A stretch of DNA of 64,000 bases. It comes from Azorinus chamasolen (Eukaryota; Mollusca; Bivalvia; Cardiida; Solecurtidae). Both the position numbers and the translations under genes were made by a program. The notes beneath the pieces were generated by a model. It was given only the letters and a program-made list of their open reading frames with translations. It did not search any database and had not been told where the DNA came from. Shown in pieces: positions 40,201 through 53,800 of the stretch (positions within the stretch are counted from its first letter, which is position 1; each line of letters starts with the position of its first letter). The stretch covers positions 29,500,725 through 29,564,724 of the forward strand of contig OY755242.1 of assembly GCA_963576725.1 (NCBI GenBank), written 5' to 3'.

Positions 40201-41845
40201 GCCCAAAGGCTGTGTTGTAATTCCAGGTTGGTGTCTTTCTCAGCTGTTATCTTTCATCAAGGCTGTAGATAAGAGGTGAATTAATGTATCAAAATCTCTT
40301 AACCCTTTCCTCCATAGGCTATTTTAAGACCCAACCTTTTTGAATGAATCTACCCAAAAGGAGCATTAACTAGAGAAAAGGAAATTTTTTAAATTTTTAG
40401 CTCACCTGAGCCAAAGGCTCAAGGTGAGCTATTGTGACCGCCTGTCGTCCGTCGTCCGTCTGTCCGTCTGTCCGTCTGTCCGTCCGTCCGTCTGTCCGTC
40501 TGTGTCCGTCTGTCCGTTCACTTTTATTTCAAATGACTTCTTCTCCTAAACCACTGGGAGGATTTCAACCAAATTTCACAGAAATGTACCTTAGGATGTC
40601 CTCTATCAGTTTTGTTAAAATCATGACCCCCGGGCAAAAAATGGCCCCGCCCCACTACTTTTACAGGTTTTTTTTTTAAATCTTTAAAAATCTTCTTCTC
40701 TGAAACCACAATTTCTAGAGCTTTGATATTTGGTATATAGCATCATCTAATGGTCCTTTACCAAGTTTGTTAAAATGATGACCCCCGGGCCAAAAATGGC
40801 CCTGCCCTGGGGCTTGTAGTTTTTACATAGACTTATATAGGGAACCCTTTAAAAATCTTTTTGTCTGAAACCACATAATCTAGAGCTAAGATATTTGGTA
40901 TGAAGCATCACCTAATATACCACTACCAGGTGTGTTCAAATAATGACCCCTGGGCCATAAATGGTCTCACCCTGGGGTTTTATGCTACTTAACATCAGAA
41001 TCTGTAACACTTAAAAGGTAATTTCCTCACAGTTATTTCCCTTGTCCCATCAGCATAGCCATAAGGGACAAAGGGAGATAACTGCATTGGAGTGCTAGTA
41101 TCATTCTATTTATAACTATTTATAATAAAATGTTGAAGGTGAATCAGTGTAGCTGTTTTAGAAGGCATAGAAACATCTATCAAATTCCATTAGCAAATAA
41201 CAGACCTTGATCCTATAGGAGCCACCTTATCTGGGTCTACTCTGTTTGCAGATGCATGAAAACAAGTTTACATGAGAGAAATTAAGGGTTAAATAAACAA
41301 CTCCAGATCTGCAGACCAGCAGCAGGTCAAAGTTACAGCTGCTTGGCAGTAAAATCTCTCCAGGTCAATGCTGACTCTTAACTCTTTGCATGCTAGTGGT
41401 GAAACTGTGATTACCTATGCAAACAGTTTGGATCCAGAGGAGAGGCCGCATACTGCGGCGTCTCATCAGGATCCAAACTGTTTGTCATCTTAACCATATT
41501 TTTGCAAAAAAATGAAAGTAAGTTTATTTTAAGAATTGAAGCAGATGACAATAACTTTTTGTTGCAGACGAAACATTAAAGGCATTTTGACCCATTAACC
41601 CCAGTGTGTAGTGTGAGTGATGTTAAATGGTGTCTTCCAATGTCTCTCAAATTAGATGTGAGAGATATAGGAAAGTAACAATTCAGGCAATCAAGGAAAA
41701 TGATCACCATCTAGACTTTTGATCTGGGTCCAAACCCAACTGATGTAAGTCATGGTAATGTTTAAGAAAACTGTGAAAACATGATTATGAAATGGCCCAA
41801 CTGATATAAGTCATGGTAATTCTTAAGAAAACATGATAATGCATT

Positions 41846-41878
<33 letters not shown>

Positions 41879-44800
41879 CAATGATAGGTGTTAAACTTAC
41901 TACTGTGGATTAAGTCTGCTGCCCCAAAAAGCATCTTAAATATTACTTTTTTCATAAAATTTGATGACAACACATTAAAAAGTTCTAAAATGTCTGAATC
42001 TTGTATGATATTAATGAAATAACTAAGTAAATATAACTTCATTATAACAGTAGAGGTAACTCTTCTCAATTTCAATTGTTAAAAATACTAATGACCCGTT
42101 TAATTGAATTATCTTCAGATATTCACACCTAGAGCTAGAATTATTTCTAAACACCTATTAACCCTTAACCTGTTTGCTTTGACAAAAATTGATCTGGGAC
42201 CACTCTTGTTTGCTAATGCTTAAAAAAATTGTTATTGCCATAAATAGAAGTTTTAGCTTTGAAAAAAACTGTAAAATCAAATCTATATCTTGTCAAATGT
42301 AAAAAGAGCAGACCCTGATCAGACAGCTTCTATAGCAGCCGTCTGATCTAGTCTACTCTTATTTTTAATGTGTAAAACACATTATTTCTCTGAAGAGAAG
42401 TTTTTGCTTTGACAAAAACTGTAGAATCCGATCTATATTGTGTCAAAAGAAACAGAGAAGACCCAGATCAGACAGCTTCCGTAGGAGTCGTCTGATCTGA
42501 GTCTACTCTGTTTGCTAATGCATAAAAACAGCTTTATATGAGGGAAAGGGTTAAACGATTTTTAAAGATATTCTTATTGGTCATTTCACACAAAAACTGG
42601 CATTATGTACTGCCTAGCACTCTATTTGCCTATATACCTGGGTCAAGGTATAATTGCATAGCTTTATTGAAGTCATTTGAATTTCTCAAAGACCAGTTTT
42701 AGGCATTTTGAGCTAAGGCAAAAATGGCACAAGTTGTAAACAGTTTAGGTCTTGGTCAACCAGTCACTTGGTATTAGTTCTGAATTCAGTTCAAGTTTAT
42801 TCAGCAGTTAAAGGGTGAAAGCAGTACACTAAGCTTATTTCATCTGCTAGAAATGTTGTCCACTGAAAAATTAACATGTCAATATACCGGGTACATGTAT
42901 TACTGTAACTCAGGTGAGCGATATAGGGCCAATGGCCCTCTTGTTTTAGTTTGAAACCATTGTGATAAATAGAGCATTTGCTCCTATAGGAGCAAATGCT
43001 CTATTTATCACAATGGTTTCATAAAGTGACTTTTACAGAGGCGTAGAAAGGCGTATTTATGGAGGAAAGGGTTAATTCTCAGCCTAACCCTATCTTGTTA
43101 CTACTCTTTAGCATTGCCCCTATGAGGGAAATCTGATGAGTAGCAGCAAGATAGGGTTTGGCAGAAAAATAAGAGATTTTCACAAATCAGCTGTAGTCAA
43201 GACAACTGATCTGTCAAGATCTCTTATTTCTCAGCCTAACCCCATCTTGCTGCTATTCATTATCATGGCTTATCTGAGGCACTTCTAATGAGTAGAAGTA
43301 AGATAGGATTGGGCTAAAAAAAATATGTATTTGGATTTCCTAAATATCCCTCTTATCCAATATACTGTATGATGAGAGAAATGAAAATCTCATATTTCTC
43401 AGCCAAACCATTGTTATTGGTACTCATTACTGGAAAGACAATCTAAAGAGTACCAACAAGATAGCGTTGGACAGAGAAATATTGAAAAGTTTTAACCAAA
43501 TTTTCTACTCAGTTTGCAAATGCGTAGAAAGGCATATTTATGGAATGAATATTTAATGACCTCATCCAATTATGCATTTTGAATAAATCTATTCATTTTG
43601 ACGGATGGTAAAAATTTATTTGTTTCATGTTTCGCAATAAAAAATAATTCTATTAATATTCATGAATATTATAGTAAAGAGTTAAAAAAAAGGACTTGGA
43701 TAAAAATGTGCAATTTTGTATAGTTTCTTTTTCTATTGTGCAGGCCATGAGGTGATTTTCTCCCTGGAGACTGCCTCTGACTATGTGAAAGATGAGAAAG
43801 CATGTTTCTTTGGTTTCAAGTGTTTCCTGATTGGCCATGAGTGGAAGACAAACACAGAAGATGTGAGTTGTAACTAGCAAACAAAAATACCATCTAATAC
43901 GTATTTATGAATAAATTGTTAAATGGTGTAGTTATTACAGTTGTGTACTATAACCTATATATGGTAGATTTGCCCTGAAACATATAACAAAACTTTGAAT
44001 ATCTTCTTCTCTGAAACTGGAATGTTCTCAGCTTTCATATTTGGCACATAGCATCATGTTCAGGTCCTCTGCAAAAGTTATATGAATTATGCCCCTGGGG
44101 TCAAAATTGGCCCCGTCCCAGGGGTAGCCAGTCTTCTATAGAAACATATAGTGAAAACATTGAAAATCTTCTTCTGATTGTCTGGTGAGCGATATAAGGG
44201 CCTTTCAGGCCCTCTTGTTTACGTTTATTGTCGATTATTTGGTCGTAGTCCGTCCAGAATTAATAGAGAAAGGACGATATTAAATTTCTATTCATGGCTA
44301 AAAACAAATCGAATGACATCACACGTTAAATTTGAATTCTGTATTCCCCGTGGAAGCCGCCGGATACGGTCCTGTACACTCCAGCAAATTTTGGCAAACT
44401 AACCAATCAAATTCCAAGGATTTACTCTGAAGGGTAATAATTGCTTTTGACAGGTTTTACTGTAAATGACATTTTTTTTACAGAATATTCGCCACCTGGA
44501 GAAGGAGATCAGCTACCTCGGTGGCATGTGCGCAGCCTCGCTAATCAAGAAGGACATTATACTGCCTCCAGTCAGTGTGGATGAGCTAGATGAGGATATG
44601 GAGTATGTGGAGGAAGGCTCCCAGCTGGTAAGTAACCAGGTCCCACGGATAGAAACCTTCTGAGTGTTAGTCTGAGTTCATTAGCAAGTATCTGGTTGAG
44701 TAAACTCAGACTCAAGCGAAATGTTCGATAAACTCAGGACTAGGCCCTAAAAAGTGTTGTGGGTAAGAAATATAGTCATCTATCAAACTCTCAAGAATAC

Positions 44801-47800
44801 ACTTTTTTGTTGGTACTCAGAGAGTTGATTCTAATTAGTACCTTCACGATAGGGTTTGGCTGTCAGAGAAAAAAGGTTTTATTAAGATTTTACCAAAAAA
44901 AACCCACCACCTTTGTATAACTCTTGGTCCCATTTTCACTTGTTGCTTTGTCTGCAGCTCAACATTTTGACATCAATTTATGTTAGTAACAAGTGTCTTG
45001 CAAGGTGAAATTTATAGTTATTTGAAAGATACATGATTTGCAGACCTCTTATCTGTGCACATATATTTCAGACATGGGACATGTAATGAAAAAGTTTGGT
45101 TAACAATTATACTATTAAAGAGTTTAATTCTATTGCGGTACAAATTGACTACAGGACTAAATGAGATGTGTACCGCGCATACGCAGATCACTCATACATT
45201 CAATATTTTCACATGACCAATCATAATAATTTTCAGGTGTACAATGCCCACTCACAGCTGCTGGGCAAGGGCTTTGCCCTGTCTCGCCCACCAACCATCA
45301 TGCAGGCACTGGAGGGCAGTCTGCCATACTGCTGGCAGAGCAATGAAAGATCCTTTCTGAAGGACTTTGTCTCCTGTACCATGGGCACAAGTGGAGGCAG
45401 GCTGGCCAGGTTAGTAGATATTTAAACATATTTATCCTATGTATAAGAACACCCCATCTCCCTTCAGCAGGAGAATCAGTTTGGCACAATTTGGATAAAT
45501 TTAAAGCAAACCATTTTAAGAATATGTTACATTCATCTACTAGAATTATTTCATTTCTCAATTATTAGCTCGTCTGTTTTGAAGAAAAGTCGAGCTATTA
45601 TGATCACTGAGTCGTAGGCGTTGTCATCGTCGTTTGCTTGCAAAAATTTAACCCTTTCCTGCATACAAACGTGTTTTCATGCATTTGCAAACAGAGTAGA
45701 CCCAGATCAGACGGCTCCTAGAGAAACCGTCTGATCAGGGTCTGCTCTGTTTACTAGTGGAATTTGAAAGATCTAATCCTTTTTTTTTTTTTAAGTTTAG
45801 TTCAATATTTTATTTTCCCAGTAATAGGTGGTGGTGGGTCGGAGAACCATCCCACTCAGCACCTTACAATGTATTCAACAAAAATATATTATATATACAA
45901 TATTGAACTATATACCGAATCTAATCAACAAAAAGGCGTATCTATAGAAATGAAAAGAAAAGAAAGATAAATAAAAAGTAGAAGACATGCCTCATAGTAA
46001 CTTGTATTATGTTATTTAACTGCAATATTTGCTCTCTTTTTTACAAATACCCGGGTGTGGGAGTGCAAAATGTTTTAATGTATCTAATCCTTTACTTTCT
46101 AAAATGGCTACAATGTTGCACCTTCCATATTTCATTATAACTTATTTGTCCATGAATATTCAATAAGTATTGAAATTTGAACTAAATATAGAACAGGGAA
46201 AGGGTTAATGTAGCTCATTACTCGAAAAGTTTAAGAGGTATCAACATGAAACTTCATAGATTAGTAGATCTCATTGAGGGGAAGGCCCCTATATAAGAAC
46301 CATAACTCTTGTTTTCAAATTTTGGAGTTATGGCCGGTTATTTTTTTCAAAAATGTTTAATTTAGCTGGACAAGCACCAAATCAGACGAGCGTTGGCGCT
46401 GCATGCGGCTCTTGTTATGCCCCCCAGATCAGGCCAGGGGTTAAACATATAGGTCAAATCACAGACTTTAACATTCGCCATAACTTTTGAACCAGTAGAG
46501 ATAGAGAATTGATATTTGGTATGTATGTGTATCTCATGAAGCTGCACATTCGGGGTGACGTGTCAAGGTCAAGGTCATCCTTCAGGGTCAAAGGTCAAAT
46601 TGGGCGGGGGGGCATAGTGTTTCACAAACACATCTTGTTTTCTTTCATGTCTTTCAAACACAATGCCAGTCTGTCAAATACATGGCTATAGATAAAGATG
46701 AGTATTCAAAAATTAAAATTATCATTTCACCACCAAACCTTACGTTGTGATTACTCTTTCAGAACTGTCTCATTTGGATGATTCTAAAGATTGGTCACAG
46801 CAAAGGATTTGGTAGAAAAATAAAGGAGCTATTGTTGAAATTATTTTAATTTGTACATCTTACCTATACCTCTGAACAGTTTGGATTCTGATGAGGTGCC
46901 AGGATACTCCTCATCCACAGTATGTTTGTTTCATTTTCAGATGGCTCCAGCCCAACTCATATGTTGACCCCAAGCAGTGTGAGATTCTGTACAATAAGGA
47001 GGACCTAAAGTGTAGCTGGCCAAATATCATTACAGTACTTACCAAGGATCAGTATGGCCAGCTAGTCAACACAGAAAACCTAAAGGTAGGCATTATGTTA
47101 ACCCATTCCTTTATATACAGTAAAACCTCTCTATTATGGCCACTGAATTGTGTTAATTGACATTTAGGGCAGGTGGCTGCTTAAAGCAAAGTGAAAGTAA
47201 AACAGAACGCTCCTATAGGAGCGTTCTGTTTTACTTTCACCTTGCTTTAAGCAGCCACCTGCCCCAAATACCAACTAATTAATACAATTTAGTGGCCGTT
47301 ATAGACAGGTTTTACTGTAGCTTTTCAAAATTGTTGCAGATGATATATTTTGCAGACCACATTTACTTAAAGCTAATTGTTATGCTATCTGTTGGTAGGT
47401 TGAGGTGAAGGCCGTACCAGTTGATATGGATCCCACCAGTGATGACAATAAGAGAATCCGGCGACTGAGCAGGCCAGATGAGGGCAACATTACATTTGGT
47501 GGACACCCTCCACCATGCCTGGATACTCCATATGAGGTCACTGTCAAAGAGAAGAAAGATGCCTTCCACGCAATCTGCATGATGAAGGTAGGTTTTAATT
47601 ATGCCCCCAACAGCGGGCAAATAGTAAATGTATTGTCCATCCTTCCGTCTGTCCATCTGTCCTTCCATCCATCCATCTGTCCATCCCAAATTTCATGTCC
47701 CTTCTATAACTTTTTTATCTGTGAATGGATTTCAAAATAATCTGGCACAAATGTTCACCACACAAAGACGATGTGTCCCGTTCCACCTCCCTGGTCCATG

Positions 47801-50800
47801 GGTCAAAGGTCAAGGTCACAGGGTACAATTTTTGGGGGCATTTGTCATGTGACTGTGACAGCTCTTGTTTCTTTTACCATACAGTGTTGTAGATAAGCAA
47901 AGTATTTAGGAAATCGAAGGGTAATAATTTTAATATCTCTCGGCCAAACCCTATTCTCTTTCAGCTCTTGAGAACTGCCTCTAAGAGGCGATTCTAATGA
48001 GTTGCTGCAAGCAAGGGTTGGGCAGACTCTTATTAGCTCCACTTTTTCAAAAAGTGGAGCTATTGTCATGACCCTCTCGTCGGCGTCGGCGGCGGTGTCG
48101 GCATCGGCGTCGGCGTTGGTTAACCTTTTTGTTAAGGTCCTTTTCTCAGAAACCATCAAAGATATTTGGTTCATATTTGGTATGTATGTTTACTATCACA
48201 AGGGGAACCCATTTCACAAGGGCAGGTAACCCTAAAATTAATTTTGCCATAGTTATGCCCCTTTTTTTGACTTACAATTTTCATTGTTGGTTAAGTTTTA
48301 TGTTCAGGTCCATGTCTCAGAAACTGTCAGAGATATTTGGTTCAACTTTGGTATACATGTTAACTATTACAAGGGGGACCCATTTCACAAGGGCAGGTAA
48401 CCCTAAAATTGATTTTGCCATAGTTATGCCCCTTTTTTCGACTTACAATTTTCATTGTTGGTTAAGTTTTATGTTCAGGTCCATGTCTCAGAAACTGTCA
48501 GAGATATTTGGTTCAACTTTGGTATACATATTAACAATTACAAGGGGGACCCATTTCACAAGGGCAGGTAACCCTAAAATTAATTTTGCTGTTCTTATCT
48601 CCCCTTTCTGACTTAGACTTCCACTATACTATCCAGCATTAAAGAAAGTGGAGCGCGCTGTCTGCGGACAGCTCTTATTTACAGCTCTGATCATTGTTTT
48701 TACATGTATATGTCTTAATCCTTTCCCTCATATAAACATTCTTTCATTCATTTACAAACAGTAGAGCTTGATTAGATGGCTCCTGTAAGAGCATATTGTT
48801 TTCGCTCTGTCTGTTGGTTTGTTGGTTGGTTTGTGTCCAATTTTAATGTTGGCGATAATTTTGTAGCCATTGCATATACATATGGAGGCAAACATTTTTA
48901 GGGGTGACTTATTAAGGTTAAGGTCATACATCAAGGTCAAATTACGGGACAAATTTAGATTGGCAATAATTTTGTCGCCATTCAACATACATACATCAAA
49001 CTTGACTTGCATTTGCAACTTATGGAGGCGACCATTTTTAGGGGTGAGGTGTCAAGGTCATACATAAAGGGCAAATTTAGATAGGCGATAATTTTGTCGT
49101 CATTGAACATACATCCTTCAAACTTGGCATGCATGTGCAACTTATGGACGCAAACATTTTAGGGTGACTTAGTAAGGTCAAGGTTATACATAAAGGTCAA
49201 ATTCATTTTAGCGATAATTTTGTAGTCATTCAACATACATTCTTCAAACTTGGCATGCATTTGCAACTTATTGAGGCATACATATTAAGGGGTGACTTAT
49301 TAAAATCAAGGTCATACATCAAGGTCAAAGGTCATATTGTGCATAGTGTTTCACAAACACATCTTGTTTTATTCAATTGTTATTATATAGGGTTTTAGTT
49401 GTTTAATTCATCATTAGTTTCCCCCAAGAAGTAAGAGATTGTAAGAGTGGGAGTGTTTATTATGGAGAATATGGTAGGTATGAATATGTCTAAGCTTTCT
49501 TTCTGTTTCTGATAGGCCTATGAGAATTACTCATTTGAGGAGCTGCGTTATGCTGCCCCGGCCGTGCCACGCCCCAGTGAGAACATGCTGGTCCGCTCTA
49601 ATGAAGATGGCACCTACAGTGCTAACTGGACCCCCAGTAGTATAGGCTTCTACAACATCTATGTCATGGTCGACGGATTTGAAGCTGGTGGGTGTGATTT
49701 GTTATTTTGCAGATATCTGATAGAATGCTGTAGGAGAATTTGTTCTGTAATTTTTAAGTTGGATACAAATGAGATACAGTGTATGTGATGACTTTTGCAA
49801 ACAGTTTTGATCCTGATGAGATTTACAGTAACTCTGCTACTCATTTAGACTCAACTGATATTCCTGCACATTGTGTAGGGATTTGTTTCAGACTTTCAAA
49901 GATGGTCAACCTTGACATACAGATGATGCACAAAAAGGAAGAAGTTACAGTTGCAATCATTTTCACAGAATTATGGCCCTTTGCTGTTTTTCATCAGTAT
50001 TAGCTGTATAAGATACCGTTTGACCTCCTTAATACACCAACATTGGGGCATTGATGTCCTAGTGACATAAATCTAGTTTAACCCATTCCCTCATAGACTA
50101 TTTTTAGACCCAATCTCTTTTAATATATCTACCGAAAAGGAGCATTAACTAGAGAAAAGGATTTTTTTTAGAATTTTGTAGTTTTAAACCATTGTGATAA
50201 ATAGAGCATTTGTTCCTATAGGAGCAAATGCTCTACTTATCACAATGGTTTCAAGAAGTGACTACTACAGATGGGTAGAAAGGCGTATTTATGGAGGAAA
50301 GAGTTAAAAAGAAACTGAAGAAAAATATTTGAGAATTGAGCCAAAGGACTACTGTGGTAAATGACAGTTGATAGAGATGAGAGGATATCTCCTAGCCATG
50401 CTATTCTGTCAGTGTGGCAACAGTATATAAGTTAGTTTGGCTTCAGAATAAATTTGGTTCAGTTTTCAACTTGATCCCTGCAATGGTTCTGTGCTTTGAG
50501 CCGTTACACTTTCATCACTATGTACCAATTTTGATGACCTGTACAGCTGGATTCAATGCAATGCAAAGTAACTCTGCATGTTAGCAAGATTCAACTTTTT
50601 TTGTAGAGAAGAACTAGAAGAAAAAATAACTTTTAGCATTGTAGCATAAAAAAATTTATGCAGACAAAAGTTACCTTGGTTTTGTGTTATCTGGTTAGTA
50701 ATGTGAGTTGGTTTCATTTAGGTGAGGGGTACAAGGTAGAAGTGAAGGAGCCACCCCAAGGTGTTACCCCACCCAGTCAGAGTCTGAAGAAACAGCAACG

Positions 50801-53800
50801 CAAACAGGTAACACTGATTTCATTTTTTTTTCTTTTTCTTGGCAGTTCTTAGACTGTATTTCAATGTGAACCTGTCCAAATATGTATTTTTAATTCATAA
50901 ACTTTTCATTGGAGGGAGTGTTTCTGCAAAAATTCTTTTGCTGAGGTGACTTTTGGAAAACAGTTTTCATGATAATTGTCAATTATTGTAAATATATACA
51001 AGAAATCGGTGGATACTGATTGAACACACTGTTAATATAAACACTTTACTCCATGAATACACATTAAATCCTTTCCTTTGTATAAACACCTTTTCTCAAC
51101 AGAGCCATACAGGGTCCTACAAGAGTCCTACAAGAGTGGTCTGATCTGGGTCTACTCTGTTTGCTAAGGCATCATAAGGCATCTCTGTGGAGCAGAGGGT
51201 TAGGGATTGTTGGAATGTTACCAGCATATACAGTGAACCCTCGTTACAACGGAGGTGCTTGTTTCCAGACATTTTGCTGGTATAACAAAGTTGCCGTTAT
51301 AACGAGTTTAAATATGAAAGAAACCATGTGGCCAGTTTTAAACTAGTACCAACAGGTGATCGCTTAATGCAGAACACAAGAAGTGCAAAAAGCTCCCTTT
51401 GGGAGCTTTTTGCACTTCTTTTGTTCTGCATTAAGCGATCACCTGTCTTATTGGCATTGCACTTAAATATTCAGAGGTTGTTTCAAAGACTTAACAGTAA
51501 TTTTGTTTCAATATATACTGCGGGTATAACGAGGGTGCTATTGTAACGAATGCCGGTATAATGAGGGTTCACTGTACAAGGCAAAATAAGTTTAGCATTT
51601 ACTTTAGCCAACACTGAAGCTTATTCCTGAAACTGGAACCAGTTGCTGTACTGTTTTGTACATGTGTTGTATTTTAACTGAACATTTCTTAACTACAGAT
51701 GAGGCGATTCATAGCCAAGAACAGTGCAGGTCTTCGAGTAAGAACCAACCCATCCCTTCAAAGTGAACAGATTGGGATAGTGAAGCCAGAGGGAATCATT
51801 TCCTTCATGGATGAGGTAGGCTGGCTGTAAAGAAGCCTCCTAGGTCACTAGTGTTTAGTGCATTATAACCTTTGCTAAAAGTTTAGATCAAGATGAGTAA
51901 TTCCACATCTGGTCAGGATCCAAACAGTTTGTCATTCTGTATTTTCATTCAGTATGGTTTTAAGGGAAAGAAACTTTTGAGAATTATTACATGATGGCTA
52001 AAAATGAAAACCCACCACATTTACATATTTACATTTTATTAACAAAATATGAAAATCAAATACTGAATCAGTCTTCATTAACATGAAGAGTGTGGCAGTT
52101 GTGGCTCTAAATGCCGCGGAAAACCCCGCGGAGATGTAAATTTTAACTCCTTAAAGTAAATAGATGCGACTCCCCAAATACTCTCCAGTAGGGTCCAATC
52201 CCTATCTGACATCCGGCCTTAGGTCCAATCCCCATGGCATCTCCGGTAGGTCCAATCCTACCTTAACTCCGGCCTGGAGTCTAATCCCCATGGCCACCTC
52301 CGGTAAGGTCCTATCCCTACCAACCCCTATACAAACTTCCTTCCCTACCCTCCACAGATGTTTTTCTCATATGAAAGGTTCTGACTGACAAATCCAGCGT
52401 TAGGATCAATCATTGGATTAGTTGGCCAGCCAAAATACAGACCGACAAACCCAGCGTAGGATCAATCACTGGATTAGTCGGCTATCCAAAATACCAGTCC
52501 CTGTAGCATTCCTAACATAATGGATCGGTAGGCAACCAGTTCCTTAAAGGAAATGGAAAGAAAGTTTTGAGAATTAAATCAAACAAATACTGAGAGTGCG
52601 AAGAGAAATACATGCTAAGGAAGAATATAAAAAAGTGTAAAAAATGTATTGACACCTAGTGACACCTCTGTAAAGGTCACTTTTTGAAATCATTGTCATA
52701 AATAGAGGATTTGCTTTATAGGAGCAAATTTATGCTTTATTGATCACAATGGTTTCAAAACACATTTCTAAAATTTTCCTTTTTGCTAGTAAATTCATGC
52801 TCCTTTTCAGTAGATTTATTCAAAGAGGTTGGGTCTAAAAATAGTCTACGAGGGAATTTAACGGTTTACTTAATAGATGGGGTGATGATCATTATGATTT
52901 TGCTCATAGTCCTAGTATTCCATAGGTTCACAATGATGATGGAGTCTGGCTGCGTCTAAGTCCAGAGAGCATCAAAGACTGGTGTAACAATGGGTTTACA
53001 GATGCCTGGGTGCTCCAATATAACCAACACCTGGGGAAGACACTACTGGTGCCCCTTGAGGAACCCAAATCAATCATTGATGAAATCCTTAGTGAAACTG
53101 TCAGAAAGATTCAAACCTACAACCAGCGACCCACAGCTCAGCCAGTTGCAGGTAAGACTTGATAGCCAGGCTTTATTTTCATAAAGTCCGTAAATCTTAA
53201 GATTTTTCTCAAGCTCAAAATGTAAGCTCTTAACCCTATTCCTCATAGAAACACCTTTTAATGCCTTTGTAAACAGACGCAGATCAGACGGCTCCTGTAA
53301 AAATGTGTGTATCAGGTAAAGGGTAAGCCCTTTACTCCATTGATACACCTTTAAACCATTCCCTGATATTGACGATTCTATAAAAGTCACTTTGTGAAAC
53401 CATTGTGATAAATAGAGCATTTGCTCCTATATCAAATGCTCTATTTATCACAATGGTTTCAAACTACAAAATTCTAAAAAAAAAATCCTTTTTGTGTCAC
53501 CTGCCAAGAGGCAGTGTGTCACTTAGGGATCACTTTTCCGTCATCCGTCTGTCTGTCAGTCACACTTCCTTTTTTTGGCTGTCATTTCTAAACTAATCAT
53601 TATAGAGCTTTCAAATTTCACACATGGAACAAGCATGATGAGAGGAAGTGTCATGCATAAGGGCTACAACTCTAGCATCATATTAGTTATTCCCCTTTTT
53701 CATATTAACAATAAGTTTTTGTGTCAGCTGCGAGCAGGTGACACGTGTTCCTCCGAACACTCTTGTCTCTAGTTAATGCTCCTTTTCGGTAGATTTATTC

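Larger units (their letters stand above)
40399..42955 (+). mobile_element. HLE H4 (AGCTCACC type, longer form)
   Basis: 5' hairpin AGCTCACCTGAGCC-AAA-GGCTCAAGGTGAGCT (split by one mismatch, 40399-40430), CGTC/TGTC microsatellite, three diverged ~130-bp units with ATGACCCCCGGGC, later MITEs and a poly-C run. 3' end CAGGTGAGCG, hairpin GGGCCAATGGCCC and CTCTTGTT. Flanks join to an uninterrupted TTAA-2 MITE in a T-run, as expected for T/T-directed Helentron insertion. Confidence 0.8.
40299..43075. mobile_element. TTAA-2 MITE split by HLE H4
   Basis: TTAACCCTTTCCTCC to 40398; resumes TAGTTTGAAACCATTGTG at about 42957 and ends GGAGGAAAGGGTTAA. The halves rebuild one MITE. Confidence 0.85.
45567..46416 (+). 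mobile_element. HLE H11 (AGCTCGTC type)
   Basis: 5' hairpin AGCTCGTCTGTTTTGAAG...AAGTCGAGCT (45567-45596), CGTTGTCATCGTCGTTTGC, and 3' AGACGAGCG, hairpin CGCTGCATGCGG and CTCTTGTT. A TTAA-1 MITE is nested inside. Confidence 0.7.
47885..48700. mobile_element. MITE-G copy split by HLE H6
   Basis: GTTGTAGATAAGCAAAG and GCCAAACCCTATTCTC, then CAAGGGTTGGGCAGACTCTTA before H6; TTACAGCTCTGA after it. Confidence 0.6.

Noticed and set aside
48129..48611. 160-codon frame with three repeats of RSMSQKLSEIFGSTLVY
   Set aside because: It is the translated ~170-bp tandem unit of HLE H6.
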